Shown here in pieces: positions 19,227-29,577 of a stretch of 64,000 nt of DNA. Position 1 is the first letter of the stretch. Each line of letters starts with the position of its first letter. Position numbers and translations under genes: made by a program. The notes under the pieces are model-generated. The model ran no database searches, was not told the origin of the DNA, and saw only the letters and a program-made list of their open reading frames with translations. This DNA is from Symbiodinium sp. CCMP2592. Its lineage: Eukaryota > Sar > Dinophyceae > Suessiales > Symbiodiniaceae. The DNA is taken from positions 1 to 64,000 of the forward strand of contig CAJNDT010005334.1 in NCBI GenBank assembly GCA_905221615.1, read 5' to 3'.

Positions 19227-19933
19227 TTCAACAACATGTTTTGTTACACATATCTGCATGTGTTTTTATATATATGTATATATAATCAACATGTGTACAA
19301 AGAGCTATAGGGCAGCTAGGGGGGCCAAATCTAAGAATGCTATATGGCATCATGTGAGAACCCCAAACGACCCGCCCTAAGATTCATAGTTTCATGTTCC
19401 GACGACAACACCAGCCCCAGGAGGATGCTGCTGCCCCGCTTGCAGAAGGAGCCTTCGATTCGAACACCAAGACCGAGGCCTGTGGGTGTGTGTACCCTTA
19501 CTTGTGAGAAGAAGAACAAACTCCAGAGCCACACAATGAAGTAGAGCTCCCACAAAAAAGGACGACAAGCAGCTGCCGCTGGAGCCGGCTGGACCAAACT
19601 CGGTGGTGGATGACGGTGCAGTACCCGGGCCGAATCATTTAAGCCATCACCCTGCAAGTAAAAGAAGGCCCTAAATCGGAACTCCACAAACCTATACACA
19701 GCAAACGGTTGCTTCGGTTGCTTATATATACTATATATATAGTGAAAGGAAGCTGTGGCCGAGAAAGCCCCCGTCGTCGACGTTAAGCCCTGGAATGAGA
19801 TGACGGCTGCTCGGTTGGCTGTGGCCCTATAAAAACCTTACTTTTCCAGAACCTTCAACCCTAAACCTTGAACCCTAAACCCCTAAAACCTAAACCCTAA
19901 CCCTAAACCCAGACAACGATTCCCACCCAAACT

Positions 19934-20128
19934 TTGTGGTTTTTGAAACCAAAAGCTATATCCAGTGAATCCTCCCAACTCCAAGCTCTATCCCCACAGG
20001 CCCAAGAGCAATATGACTGGGCTCTTCTTCACTCTGGCGACCCTTACACGGGACCAATTCCAGAGCCTTTTTCTGCGATAGCAGCAACCTCAAAAAAGCC
20101 GCTTTATAAACCGGCACCAAACCAATAG
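19934..20128 (+). CDS. Exon-like ORF, 64 aa
   Basis: Contains LQALSPQAQEQYDWALLHSG then DPYTGPIPEPFSAIAATSKK, bounded by telomere-like repeats on both sides. Possibly upstream of the Ser/Arg-rich exon at 20310. Confidence 0.35.
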   Translation: MWFLKPKAISSESSQLQALSPQAQEQYDWALLHSGDPYTGPIPEPFSAIAATSKKPLYKPAPNQ

Positions 20129-20309
20129 AGCCGGTTTAGGGTTTAGGGTTTTTAGGGTTTCTCTCAAAAATAAAGTGTTCTATGAGCCCACAGCCTTATG
20201 TTTAGGAGTGTAGACTTTTTTGTCAACCCTAATTTCTGCCCGAGTCTGTGTGTATTTTTACTTGCGAAGAAGAAGAGTGTGTGTTTCTTCGATATATAGA
20301 CAACACAAA

Positions 20310-20881
20310 ACCGAGGAAGAGTTTGGCACTGGCTTCCCACCGGAGCCGCCGATCGCCAAGCCGAAGCCGTCTGCGAGGAAAGTGGCCCCGGCCGTGGCCC
20401 CGGCCGTGGAGCCGCCCGTGGACCCGCGGCTGAAGCGGCAGATCGAAGCTGAGCAAGCCAATGAGCCGCCCAGCAGTGTAGATGAAGAAGAGAAAGAGAA
20501 GAAGAAGAAGAAAAAAAAGAAAAAAGAGCCCAAAGCCAAGAAGGCAAAAAAGGAGCCGACCCCACCCCCAAAGGAGCCCAGCCCGACTTCCGAGGGTGAA
20601 GGTGAAGATGTTGAAGAGAACAGGGCTCGGAGCTCGGGGCGGGCTCGTAGCTCGGGGCGGGCTCGTAGCTCGGGGCGGGCTCGTAGCTCTCTAGGCGGGC
20701 TCGTAGCTACTCTAGGCGGGCCAGTAGGAGTCGTGCTCGTAGCTACCGGAGCCAAAGGCGAAGGAGCTACCATGGTCGCAGCCGTAGCTACGGTCGTCGG
20801 CACAGGAGTGACAGTCGTAGCTACCGCAGGTACAGAGGCGACAGTCGCGGCCGATACCATCGTCGTTACTACCGCCGTTGA
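20310..20881 (+). CDS. Lys/Glu-rich then Ser/Arg-rich protein (SR-like), frameshifted
   Basis: The open frame begins after a likely 3' splice site at about 20300 (TEEEFGTGFPPEPPIAKPKP). It passes through an acidic/basic run (EEEKEKKKKKKKKKEPKAKK) and three perfect repeats of ARSSGR. At about 20690-20715 the sense frame changes: the other register reads RRASRSRARSYRSQRRRSYH and continues Ser/Arg/Tyr-rich to YYRR and a stop at 20879-20881. RS-dipeptide tails are typical of splicing regulators; no RRM is found with it. The frameshift sits in the ARSSGR repeat, so replication slippage is likely, or a tiny intron. Confidence 0.5.
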
Positions 20882-20934
20882 ATATAATGCAGTGCCCTAT
20901 AAACCCTTAAAACCCTAAACCCTTAAACCCCTGT

Positions 20935-21680
20935 GCTGTTTGTGTGTCTATAGCATATAGTCTAGAGGGATAAAGCTTTACACAACAGTAACGGCGATGG
21001 CAACAGCACAGTGCTGCACGAGAGACGATGAGACAGGCCGAGCCACTCATTTTTCTCACAATTAAGCACAATGTGCAGCGACCCCATGGATGTAGTATAA
21101 AATTGTAGATGCATAGTCTACAAATAAGCACGTATGTGTGCATATGTATATGTATATGTTTCTTTATACATATATCTATATATACATATATGTATATACA
21201 TAGTCGAACTTACACCACACTACATTATATGTGCCCAGGCAACAAAACCTCGAGGATCCTCAGAAGGTCGTCTGCACATCCGGATAATTGCGAAGCTGTG
21301 CGAGACTCCGACAAGCAAGTGAAGCGGGCGATTGGAAAGAGTTGTAGTCGCAGAGATTGTGGTGGTGGCTACATACACACGTGCACATGTCTATAGAGTG
21401 TATAGAGAACACATGTGAACATGCCTGGGTTGCTTGAAGGGCCTATCAAGTCACACGATAGGACAAAAAACAGCCCGGCCCGAACCCTAAACCATTTATG
21501 AAGATACTGCATACACCACACATGAAGCCCTGAATCCCCAAACCGAACATGTAGATTGCAGAACCTGTATTCATGCATCTATATATAGAGAGAGGGCTTA
21601 GGGGCTCAGGGGTCTCGGGGTTTAGGGGTTTAGGGTTTCGGGTTTAGACACACAGTGTGCCGGTCCCCACACACGAAGCG
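20935..21680. other. AT-rich, no supported gene
   Basis: TATATG microsatellite-like tract at 21140-21205 and telomere-like repeat at 21597-21650. No exon is convincing. Confidence 0.5.
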
Positions 21681-21833
21681 TAGCGCTTGAAGCTGGGAAA
21701 CCACTTGTGGGGATCCGATGAGATGCGGCTTAGACCTTACATGCGAGACTCGAACAACACACCGGAAAGGCACCGGTGGGCAGGTTTTGCAACAATCTCC
21801 CCCAAATTTTCCATAGATTTTACAAAAATTTCA

Positions 21834-22089
21834 GCAGATTTTACAAAAAAATCAACAGGTTTTCCAAAAAATCTCGATGCAGTTTCGATGCAGTTTATAT
21901 GCAGTTTCGATGCTGTTTCGATGCGGTTTTAAAACTACATACAAACTGCATAGCTTTTACAGCATTTCGCGATGCAGTTTGTATGTAGTTTTAAAACCGC
22001 ATCGAAACAGCATCGAAACTGCATACAAACTGCATCGAAACTGCATCGAGATTTTTTGGAAAACCTGTTGATTTTTTTGTAAAATCTGC
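21834..22089. repeat. 118-bp near-perfect inverted repeat (foldback)
   Basis: The left arm 21834-21951 and right arm 21972-22089 are reverse complements with one mismatch that I can see, separated by 20 bases. The arms contain internal copies of GATGCAGTTTC. Outside the left arm the words ATTTTACAAAAA and ATTTCAGCAG repeat once more. Such a structure could come from a foldback transposon or from hairpin-mediated duplication. Confidence 0.95.
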
Positions 22090-22105
22090 TTAAAATCCAT
22101 TGACA

Positions 22106-22410
22106 AACTCCCCAGCCCACCCCACCAGCCCCCACCTCCCCCCCACCCACCCACCACCCCACCCCCCACCCCCATCCCCCACCCCCCACCCCCCAACCAC
22201 CCACCCACCCCCCACCCCCCACCCAACCACCCACCCACCCCCCACCCCCCACCACACTCCCCACACCCCCCACCCCCCACACTCACACCCCCCACCCCCC
22301 ATCTCCCACCCCCCACCCCCACACCCCCCACCCCCCACCCCCACCCCCACCCCCCACCCCCCACCCCCACACCCCCCACCCCCACCCCCCCCAACCCACC
22401 GCCCCACATC
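22106..22410 (+). repeat. 300-bp C-rich strand-asymmetric tract
   Basis: Almost pure CCCCACCCCCCACC-type sequence with very few G or T. The - strand is correspondingly G-rich with many G4-G6 runs, which could form G-quadruplexes. It directly abuts the inverted repeat. Confidence 0.95.
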
Positions 22411-22627
22411 CAACACTATATACGGTGCTCTGCGAGGATCAATCGTATATTGTATAGCTTTTCGGCTCCAAAAAAGTCTGTCCTTCTCCCTCCCTGACTA
22501 GACAGAACAAAGCCTCTCTTCGAAGATGCCACGACAGGAGACCTGTGTTGTTCTTTTGTTTTTCCGACGAACCACATAGTCACTTTTCTGAATGCAGAAA
22601 AGGAATAGCTATATTCTCGTGTTCCAG

Positions 22628-22747
22628 GAAGACAGGAGCCGAAGCCGAAGCCGGAGCCGGTCGCCCAGACGAGTGTGGAAATGGGCTTGGCGGACCTGTG
22701 TCCATCATGGACGACAGCAACTTGGTTGCATTAGATCTATTGTATAG
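22628..22747 (+). CDS. Ser/Arg-rich exon
   Basis: After a likely acceptor (TTCCAG) the frame reads EDRSRSRSRSRSPRR and then VWKWAWRT to a stop at 22745-22747. It resembles the C-terminal RS tail of a splicing factor-type protein and may belong with the 20310 gene. Confidence 0.4.
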   Translation, partial: EDRSRSRSRSRSPRRVWKWAWRTCVHHGRQQLGCIRSIV

Positions 22748-23466
22748 GTTTTGTTTAGGAGAGTAATTTGGCTTTTGAATATTATACATAATCCCCAAGG
22801 GTCTGGTACTGGGTCTGGTGGAGCGAAGCAGCAGCTGAGCAGCAAGACCAGTGAGCTACGACTTGCCAGCACGTTGTACAGAAGTGCATGTACATAATTA
22901 AATTGTCTCGTTGCTTTTGCAGACGGAGCTAGATATAAGAGCAGCTGTTTTTCTGCACAGCAGTAACTTCTATACTTTATCGTGCCTGCAAGTGTGAAGC
23001 AAAACAATGAGCCGGGCCGACTCCAGGAGACTGCCTATAAAAGCCCGAGAACCCAACAACTGATGTCATATAAACCCTGAACCCTAAACTATATACCTTA
23101 TATACAGAACCCCGAAACCCTTCAACCTCAAACCTGTGTGCCAGACCCCACACAGAAGCTTGCATGTGTCTTTACACCAGAGCTGGCGAGAAAATTATAT
23201 ATACTTGTGTGATTCAAGCTATACTATGACTGTGACGAAACACATTCGGTGTTGTCTGCATGTCAGAGAGAACTTACACTGCGATGACAATTATGTTTAC
23301 TTCTATCTGCAGCTGTGAGCACTTCAGCGAGGGGTGCCTTTTTTGTGAGGACAGTATATCATCTTTACTGTTCGTGTTTTCCCTGCGATGGCTGAAGACA
23401 GCCAAGCTCCGGAGGCGCTTTTTGGTTTTTGTGTTTTGTAAAACCAGAGTGTTATATATATATGTA

Positions 23467-23782
23467 TACGAAGGCCGAGGAAGAGCCCCAGGACGAGCAG
23501 GCAGAAGAAGAAGAGCAGGAGGTGCCCATGAAGAAGCCGGCGGCGAAGATCACGATAAAGAAAGAGCCCGGGACCGGGATTTTGAAAAAGCCTGCAGCAG
23601 AAGGAACAACGAAAGCAACAGCAGCAAAGAGCAAGCCCAATCAAAAGCCCACTCCGAAGGCCAACCCAAAGAGCACCCCAAAGGCCAAAGCAAAGGGCAA
23701 AGCAAAGGCCGAAGCAAAGGCCCCAGCCAAGGAGAAGAAGAACATTTCATTCACACGCAGCGGGAGGATCTGTCTGAGGTGA
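23467..23782 (+). CDS. Lys/Ala-rich terminal exon
   Basis: The frame EEEPQDEQAEEEEQEVPMKK then PAAKITIKKEPGTGILKKPA continues in KAKGKAKAEAKAPAKEKK and ends SGRICLR at 23782. The composition resembles histone H1-like tails. The nested LINE begins shortly downstream (its 3' tail repeats start at 23984). Confidence 0.45.
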
Positions 23783-23983
23783 AACTTAACGTCCACGCTT
23801 TGCGAGGGATCGACCTGCTGCTCTGCTTGCTACTTGCGCGGTCACTTCATGACGAGCCGTGCCTTAACACAGCACTCGCACACGCTCCGCCCCTCAAGGC
23901 TGCAAGCAATGAAGTCGGAATCGGACGTGTCTTCAGAGTCTTATGCGGCATCGGTGGCCTGTTGTGGAGAGGGGTCCCCTGAG

Positions 23984-24224
23984 GGAGGATCTCCACTCTT
24001 GGCCTTTGCTGCAGGGGGAGTTTCTCCACCATCGCTTTGCCCAGTGCTTCTCTTTTTGGAAGGACGAGGAGGGGGAGTGACTCCACTCGAGGGGAGAAGC
24101 TCCACCTGATGTTCTCCTACTGTTTAAAAACCCCTGGGGAGAAACTCCACCAGCTGTACACACATGGCAAGGGGAGAAACTCCTCCGATTGTTGGGGAGA
24201 GTCTCCTCCTAAGGGAGCATCTCC
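23984..24224. repeat. Eight GGAGNNNCTCC mini-hairpins in the LINE 3' tail
   Basis: Invariant GGAG...CTCC arms with a different three-base centre each time: 23984, 24017, 24074, 24093, 24138, 24173, 24196, 24214. Four more lie inside the LINE coding region (25930, 25964, 27882, 28731). Confidence 0.9.
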
Positions 24225-27200
24225 GCAAGGCTCGCTGGAAGAGCTCTTGCAGAGACATTACTCGGGAGATTAGCTACGTCCTGGGGCTCGTGAGAGACGG
24301 CGCTGCGAGCTAGGAAGATGACGTAGCTATTTTCTTGAAGCAGGGGATCTTCGAGGGTACAGGGACTAGGGGGGTGGGAGTCATCACCAACATACCAGGC
24401 ATCTGCTGTACGTACAGCTGCACGGTAATGGCCACTAGTGGACTCCATTCCTAGGTGAATGATCACTGCCTCTACTGTGTAGGTACAGAACGAAACTCGG
24501 GATGTGTGGTCCAGGAAGACAGGGATCTGGACTTGCTGTGGGATTGTGATGCGAGTGTGATCCTTAGCTTCACCTGCGAATCTCGGCAAGGCTAAGCACA
24601 CCTGCTGTGCAGCTTCTATGAGAGCACATGAGCGCTCCTGAGACGACCATGCCACTAGCATGTCCTGTAAGTTGGTCTTGATCGCCGTGGCAAGATGAAT
24701 GGGAGAGCCCCCTTCTTCGTCCACTATCACGCCTTCCGGTACTGAGGCTCTAGTTTCCCACTGTCCAAATCTTGATGCAGAGAGATTCCGAAACACTTGC
24801 TGCAGGAACTCAGCAGAGTCGTGCTGGCCTCCGTCAAAGAGCCAGCCCATGGTGAGCTCCGAGAAGACTCTGTGTTCAGGGGTTATTCTCGCTAGCTGAC
24901 TGATCCGGGATGCCTCTTGAAAAGTCGCCCCTGAAGGATCTGATAGCCAGTGGAGACACTGCAGACCTGAGTTGGCATAGCAGTGGTTGCGAGTATTGGC
25001 TAGCAGGAGAAAGCCTTCCAGTCTAAACACGGGGTGAGGAATTCCTGGCGTTGCATCTGAAGGCTTCTGTGTGACTGTCTTCGCCGATGCCGTGGACTTT
25101 GCTCGAGTATATTCGCGGGGCTGCTTGTTGAGCTGCTGGCGCGCTACCTCCTGCAGTACGTGCACCTGCAGTAATGGAACGCACTGCTGAGCATGTCTAC
25201 CCGGGGCATCCACACGAAGTTTGCAGTATCGACAGCTATCTCCTTTGTGGAAGAAGACCTTGAATTGATTGAGTCTTGGTTGGAGAGTTTTCTCCAGCTT
25301 GGCCATCACCTCAGGATGCTGCTTGTTTAAATGCTGTTTGGCTCCTTTCTGGCCTACGAGGACCTGACCACAGAGTGCGCAGTGTTCCATCAGGTAATCA
25401 TGGAACGCCGGATTTCGAGCGGCGCCTTCTGGATTGTCCTGGGCATCAGACTGTAGACTTTCTACGAGTGAGATCCGGTTCTGTGCTTCTAAGGGTAGCT
25501 CTTCCTGCTGTCTAAGCAAAAGCTCTACCCTAGGGCAGGTAGATGCTTCGACATGTTTGCGCAGATAAAACACTGTTCGGAATGTTGCTCGACAGGCGAT
25601 GCAAGTTGCTGACCCTGGCATTGAATGCAAAATAGGATCAAATTTGGGTCCTTTCAGGCACTGCTGAGAATCTGGGTGAGCCTTCTGCAGGTGGCGACGG
25701 AGTGCTCCGGTGCCAGAGAGACATGCTCCACATTCACCGCAGGTCAGAAGCCTATCCTCCACATGGTGCGAGGAAAAGTCCGTGGAGAGGCCTTCCAATG
25801 CCTGGCTAACTGCCTCAGCACGCAACTTATAGTGTGGGAGAAGCTGGGGATCGGAGTGTTGCTGTCTCTTTATAAACTGGGTCATTCTCTTTTGCAGCTG
25901 CTCCTTCACGTGAGGAATCCGTAATCTCCGGAGTAACTCCTGGTTTGATTCCTTCGTTTCCTGGGAGTAACTCCGCAGGACGAATCTGAGTTGGTACATC
26001 ATGTGTGAATGGAGCTTTTGCAATCCCTGCTGTGTCATCCCCACCACGTGAAGTGCATACAGAGCAGAGGCCCACGCAGTTATTGTCCAAATCGACAGAC
26101 GACGTCTGTCTGATAAGACTCGGTGGTTCCGAACTGCATGGGCTACTTCTGACATTGCAAGCTTACTGGATGACAGCCGATGTTTGAGAGTCTTCATTTC
26201 ATAGTCGTGATAAGAAAGAATGACCCCCAAGTATGGAACCTGATAGCGCAGCGATATCAGCCTGCCCGAGGGGAGTTCAACATACTTCTCTCCCTCGACC
26301 TGGCGAAAGAGTTTCTTCCTAATGGTCGAGGCTGAGCCCCCTTGCAGCTGTAGCAGAATTGCTGACTTGGACGGATTGACCTTGAACCCAAGCTCTACCA
26401 GCTGATCCAGAAGCATGTCGCAGTACCCTAGTGCTGTCATGAGGCCGGCCGCAGAGTCGAAATGCGACTGGATCAAGCTATCGTCAGCGTACATTGTGAG
26501 GAGCTTCACTAGTTCTGCTGGGCTGATTTTCCCAGAGAGCTTCCTAAAGAGAAGCCCTGATGCAAAGGCGAATAAAGAGGGTGCTAGCTTACATCCCTGC
26601 TTGATTCCCCTGCGTGTGGCTATCTCAAAGCTCTGATCGCTGGCTGTCATCTTGTACAAGGCTTTGATGTGGAGATGGCCTACCACCTCTATCAGAAGAG
26701 GATCTGCTTGTTCGGCTTCCAGGGCCTCTCTTAGTCGCAGCCTGTTGACAGTGTCAAAGGCTTTGCTCATGTCCACGCTCATGGTGAGACTGCCTCTGAG
26801 CTTGAGCCCCTGTTGTCCCTTACCTGCAGCCCTAGTGGTGAGGGCCTGTCTGAACCTGGCCTGGTCCACATGTGTGAGGGCCTTGCAGATAGCCTCCTCT
26901 GTGCCCCTGCCTGGGACAAAGCCGAACTGAGAGACGCCGGTCATTGCTAGCTGGAGGGTAGACTTGAGTCTCTTCCTCACGAGTCCGGCTAGGACCTTAC
27001 CCTCAGGTGCTATCACCCCGATCGGACGGAGTGAGGTTGGTTTGTCTGGCTTCTTGGGAGGCTTTGGGAGCCAGGAGATCTGTGACGAGGTGACACTGTC
27101 CGAGAGCCTTCCTGCAGTGACTTCCCTATTAAGGGTGTCCGAGATTAGCCGGATTGCTTGGGGACCTAGGGAGCGCCAGGCTACTACGGGAGGACTCTCT

Positions 27201-28936
27201 TTAGGAACCGCCTTGCCCAGCTTTATTGTGCCAAGCTGTTCTTGCACTTCTTGCTCAGTGATGTGCAGGCTGCCTTGTATCCCTGAAAGCGGGAAGTCAT
27301 CCCCTGCTCCAAACAGGTCTAGGGAATATTCCTCTAATTGTCTTCTTTCTTCCTTGGCAGTAAGGAAGCGACCCTCAGAATCACGAAGCTGAACTCTTTC
27401 CTGGGGCCTCCCCGACCTGAAGCGCTTGATTACCTTGTAAAGGGAATGACTCCCGTCCTGCTTGGACTTAAGCTCTGCCTGCTGGAGTTGTTCATCTATT
27501 TCCTGCCGCCGCCGCTCCTGCTTGTGACGCTTTGCTACCCTCGCCTGTGCACTTTGCTGGGAAAACGTGCACCAGCATCGGAACACCATACGGACCTGCA
27601 GCTCGGGCAAGAACTCTGCTAAGACCTTGACTGCTAGTGGGAGTGAGCGCAACGCAGAGCGCTCTTCCCAGATGCTGAGATCTGATCTTTGTGCTGCTTC
27701 CTTTCTCTTGGGAAAGTGAGTCGCGAGGGCTGAGTTCATTGCTTGATGGAGACTCTGCCAGGTTTGGGGATGATCCTGAAGGAGGGAGTCTACCTCCCTG
27801 GCAAATGCCTGTATTTTCGGGGAACGGTGTCTGTAGCAGTCCTCCATTGCCTGCTGGTCATAGGGTTTTGAGGCTTGGGCGGAGTATCTCCTGCTGTGCC
27901 TCAGTTTACCAAGAAGAGGGAAATGCCTACTACCATCCCTCCAGGATGCAACTGAGAAGGTCCTTAGTGGCCGGCAAAACCTGGCGGGGCCTTGGGACTG
28001 TGCAATCCTGACAAACGAGAAGTCAATCTGTGAAACAGAATTGCCTTGTTCGTGGGTGGCTGGTCTATGCACTCCCCAAGTGTTGGTTGCGACTAGCTGG
28101 TGCTCCGACAGTAGGGTCTGGAGATCCTTAGATCCGCGATGCCCGAGTCTGCAAGCCTGGATCGTGCATGGCCCTACGTGTTTGTTGTCGGTTTTGAGCG
28201 AGGAGTTAAAATCTCCTAGCACAAGGAGAGTGTTGCGATTGGGAACAGCTCGGATGGACTTACTTAGGGCGTGAAGGGTCTGCTTCCGGGTTTCCTTATT
28301 CTGAGCGACTGTCTCCTTAGAGCGCCAAACGTATTGATAGCAGCTGAAGACGTCCAGTGAGATGCCGTTGCTCGGCACCCGGACCTGGAGAACTCTTCCT
28401 GGAACAGCCTCGTTGTAGCGAAGATCCTGTGACTTGCACAGCGTGGAGTGCACCATTATGAGGACCCCGGCTCCCTTCTCCCCTGTGGAACCAGAGCTGA
28501 TCACGTGCCAGCCTGACTTGCTGAATTGCCAAGAGCCCCTCCAGTGCGTTTCCTGGATTGCTACCAGCTTCACATCCTGAAATGCGGCACTTTGCAGTAC
28601 GGAGAGTAACTCTTCCCAAACTGCTGTTGTAAGAGATCCTGCGTTCCAGGATAGATAGCTGAGATTCTTATCTTCTGTAAATTTCGAAGGCCGAGTCCTT
28701 TTGCCGGGATTGGTGGGCTTTACATGTGCCGGAGCAACTCCAAGCTCTGTTGACGACATCGTCCTTCCCTTGTAGACCGCACTACCTTCAAGCAGAGCTT
28801 TACGTGCTGCCCTTTGATAAGAGCGTTTACCCTTCCCTTTAGGAACGGGCTGATGCTTGGTCGAACCACTAGGCTGTTTCGCAGCACTCATGTTGAGTAC
28901 GGCTCCTGTCGGCTTCGCAATACCGACAACCCTCAC
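24209..28936 (-). CDS. LINE protein: EEP endonuclease, reverse transcriptase, zinc fingers, ubiquitin-specific protease (1575 aa)
   Basis: A single uninterrupted frame. Residues 90-345 are an APE-like endonuclease with its key residues: N97 in LSWNAG, E129 in QETH, D242 and N244 in GDFN, D305 in QIDF, H338 in SRHFP. Residues ~560-960 are the reverse transcriptase: FGFVPGRGTEEA, SVDMSKAFDTV (D722), GIKQGCKLAPSLF, MYADD (816-819). Zinc-finger-like Cys/His groups follow (CGECGACL...H, CIACRATF...H, CALCGQVL...H, CRYCKL). Residues 1305-1550 look like a USP-family deubiquitinase: Cys box NTRNHCYANSGLQCL (C1319), QHDSAEFLQQ, His box STSGHYRA (H1503), then YVGDDS and SYVIFLA. All catalytic positions are retained, so this copy may be intact. 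Nested in the 20-kb insert, opposite to its other genes. Confidence 0.9.
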   Translation of the reverse strand: MRVVGIAKPTGAVLNMSAAKQPSGSTKHQPVPKGKGKRSYQRAARKALLEGSAVYKGRTMSSTELGVAPAHVKPTNPGKRTRPSKFTEDKNLSYLSWNAGSLTTAVWEELLSVLQSAAFQDVKLVAIQETHWRGSWQFSKSGWHVISSGSTGEKGAGVLIMVHSTLCKSQDLRYNEAVPGRVLQVRVPSNGISLDVFSCYQYVWRSKETVAQNKETRKQTLHALSKSIRAVPNRNTLLVLGDFNSSLKTDNKHVGPCTIQACRLGHRGSKDLQTLLSEHQLVATNTWGVHRPATHEQGNSVSQIDFSFVRIAQSQGPARFCRPLRTFSVASWRDGSRHFPLLGKLRHSRRYSAQASKPYDQQAMEDCYRHRSPKIQAFAREVDSLLQDHPQTWQSLHQAMNSALATHFPKRKEAAQRSDLSIWEERSALRSLPLAVKVLAEFLPELQVRMVFRCWCTFSQQSAQARVAKRHKQERRRQEIDEQLQQAELKSKQDGSHSLYKVIKRFRSGRPQERVQLRDSEGRFLTAKEERRQLEEYSLDLFGAGDDFPLSGIQGSLHITEQEVQEQLGTIKLGKAVPKESPPVVAWRSLGPQAIRLISDTLNREVTAGRLSDSVTSSQISWLPKPPKKPDKPTSLRPIGVIAPEGKVLAGLVRKRLKSTLQLAMTGVSQFGFVPGRGTEEAICKALTHVDQARFRQALTTRAAGKGQQGLKLRGSLTMSVDMSKAFDTVNRLRLREALEAEQADPLLIEVVGHLHIKALYKMTASDQSFEIATRRGIKQGCKLAPSLFAFASGLLFRKLSGKISPAELVKLLTMYADDSLIQSHFDSAAGLMTALGYCDMLLDQLVELGFKVNPSKSAILLQLQGGSASTIRKKLFRQVEGEKYVELPSGRLISLRYQVPYLGVILSYHDYEMKTLKHRLSSSKLAMSEVAHAVRNHRVLSDRRRLSIWTITAWASALYALHVVGMTQQGLQKLHSHMMYQLRFVLRSYSQETKESNQELLRRLRIPHVKEQLQKRMTQFIKRQQHSDPQLLPHYKLRAEAVSQALEGLSTDFSSHHVEDRLLTCGECGACLSGTGALRRHLQKAHPDSQQCLKGPKFDPILHSMPGSATCIACRATFRTVFYLRKHVEASTCPRVELLLRQQEELPLEAQNRISLVESLQSDAQDNPEGAARNPAFHDYLMEHCALCGQVLVGQKGAKQHLNKQHPEVMAKLEKTLQPRLNQFKVFFHKGDSCRYCKLRVDAPGRHAQQCVPLLQVHVLQEVARQQLNKQPREYTRAKSTASAKTVTQKPSDATPGIPHPVFRLEGFLLLANTRNHCYANSGLQCLHWLSDPSGATFQEASRISQLARITPEHRVFSELTMGWLFDGGQHDSAEFLQQVFRNLSASRFGQWETRASVPEGVIVDEEGGSPIHLATAIKTNLQDMLVAWSSQERSCALIEAAQQVCLALPRFAGEAKDHTRITIPQQVQIPVFLDHTSRVSFCTYTVEAVIIHLGMESTSGHYRAAVRTADAWYVGDDSHPPSPCTLEDPLLQENSYVIFLARSAVSHEPQDVANLPSNVSARALPASLAEMLP

Positions 28937-29079
28937 CTCTGGGAGATGTTAGAGAGCTGTAAATCTAATACTCCCTCCCGGACTTGGGACCGGGACTGCT
29001 CAGGCGCTGACAAATGCCATGGCAAGAAAGGAAAAAGGCAGCTGTACTAGCCTGACCTTTCCTGAGCCGAGAGGCTTAG

Positions 29080-29577
29080 GAGAAGAAGAACAAGAACGAG
29101 AACAAGAAGGAGAACAAGAAGGAGAACAAGGGCAAGGAGCAAGAGAAAGGAAGCAAGCCCAGTAGCAGCAGCAGCAGCAAATTCACTCCCAAGCAGAATG
29201 ACAACAACAAGAAGCGGAAGCTGGAGGACAACTGGGCTGATGGATTCGAGGAGGTGGAGGATGCCGCCGAAGAGCAGCCAGAGGAGGAGACACCCACAGA
29301 CGACGAGGTGCTGGCCATGGAAGACCCGGCGAAGGACTCGGGGAAGATGGACCGCAGCAAGCAGCACAAGTTCATGAGCCTGCTAAAGGACGGGTCATTG
29401 CCAGAATGGCTCGAAGACGGTGTTGACACCAGCCTGGTTCTCAACTTTGCCAAACCAATGTTCCACTCCATGCAGGTGACGACGAAAAGATGGGTATCGG
29501 GGGTGATTTCAAGGTGTGCTCGCTTCCTTAAGTGGAGAGGCACTTCGAAGCCGAAGGCGAAGTCGGGGAGTGTATAA
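29080..29577 (+). CDS. Exon of a charged protein, first visible piece
   Basis: After a likely acceptor (GGCTTAG) the frame reads KKNKNENKKENKKENKGKEQ, a Ser run, KFTPKQNDNNKKRKLEDNWA, an acidic stretch with EEVEDAAEEQPEEETPTDDE, then RSKQHKFMSLLKDGSLPEWL and LVLNFAKPMFHSMQ, ending at 29575-29577. A splice donor after HSMQ (CAG-GTGACG at about 29475) is plausible and would drop the tail. The exon begins about 140 bp beyond the LINE 5' end, so the LINE probably sits in an intron or between genes. Domain unknown. Confidence 0.5.
   Translation, partial: EKKNKNENKKENKKENKGKEQEKGSKPSSSSSSKFTPKQNDNNKKRKLEDNWADGFEEVEDAAEEQPEEETPTDDEVLAMEDPAKDSGKMDRSKQHKFMSLLKDGSLPEWLEDGVDTSLVLNFAKPMFHSMQVTTKRWVSGVISRCARFLKWRGTSKPKAKSGSV

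Noticed and set aside
22090-22501. Pro/Gly-rich ORFs of 108-150 aa on both strands
   Set aside because: Produced by the C-rich tract and the inverted repeat; no coding signal.
25118-25145. Copy of the 18-mer on the - strand inside the LINE
   Set aside because: The coding sequence for QQLNKQP gives a 15/16 match to the core, but it is unpaired, has a different 5' side and lies in a constrained protein; treated as chance or at best remote.
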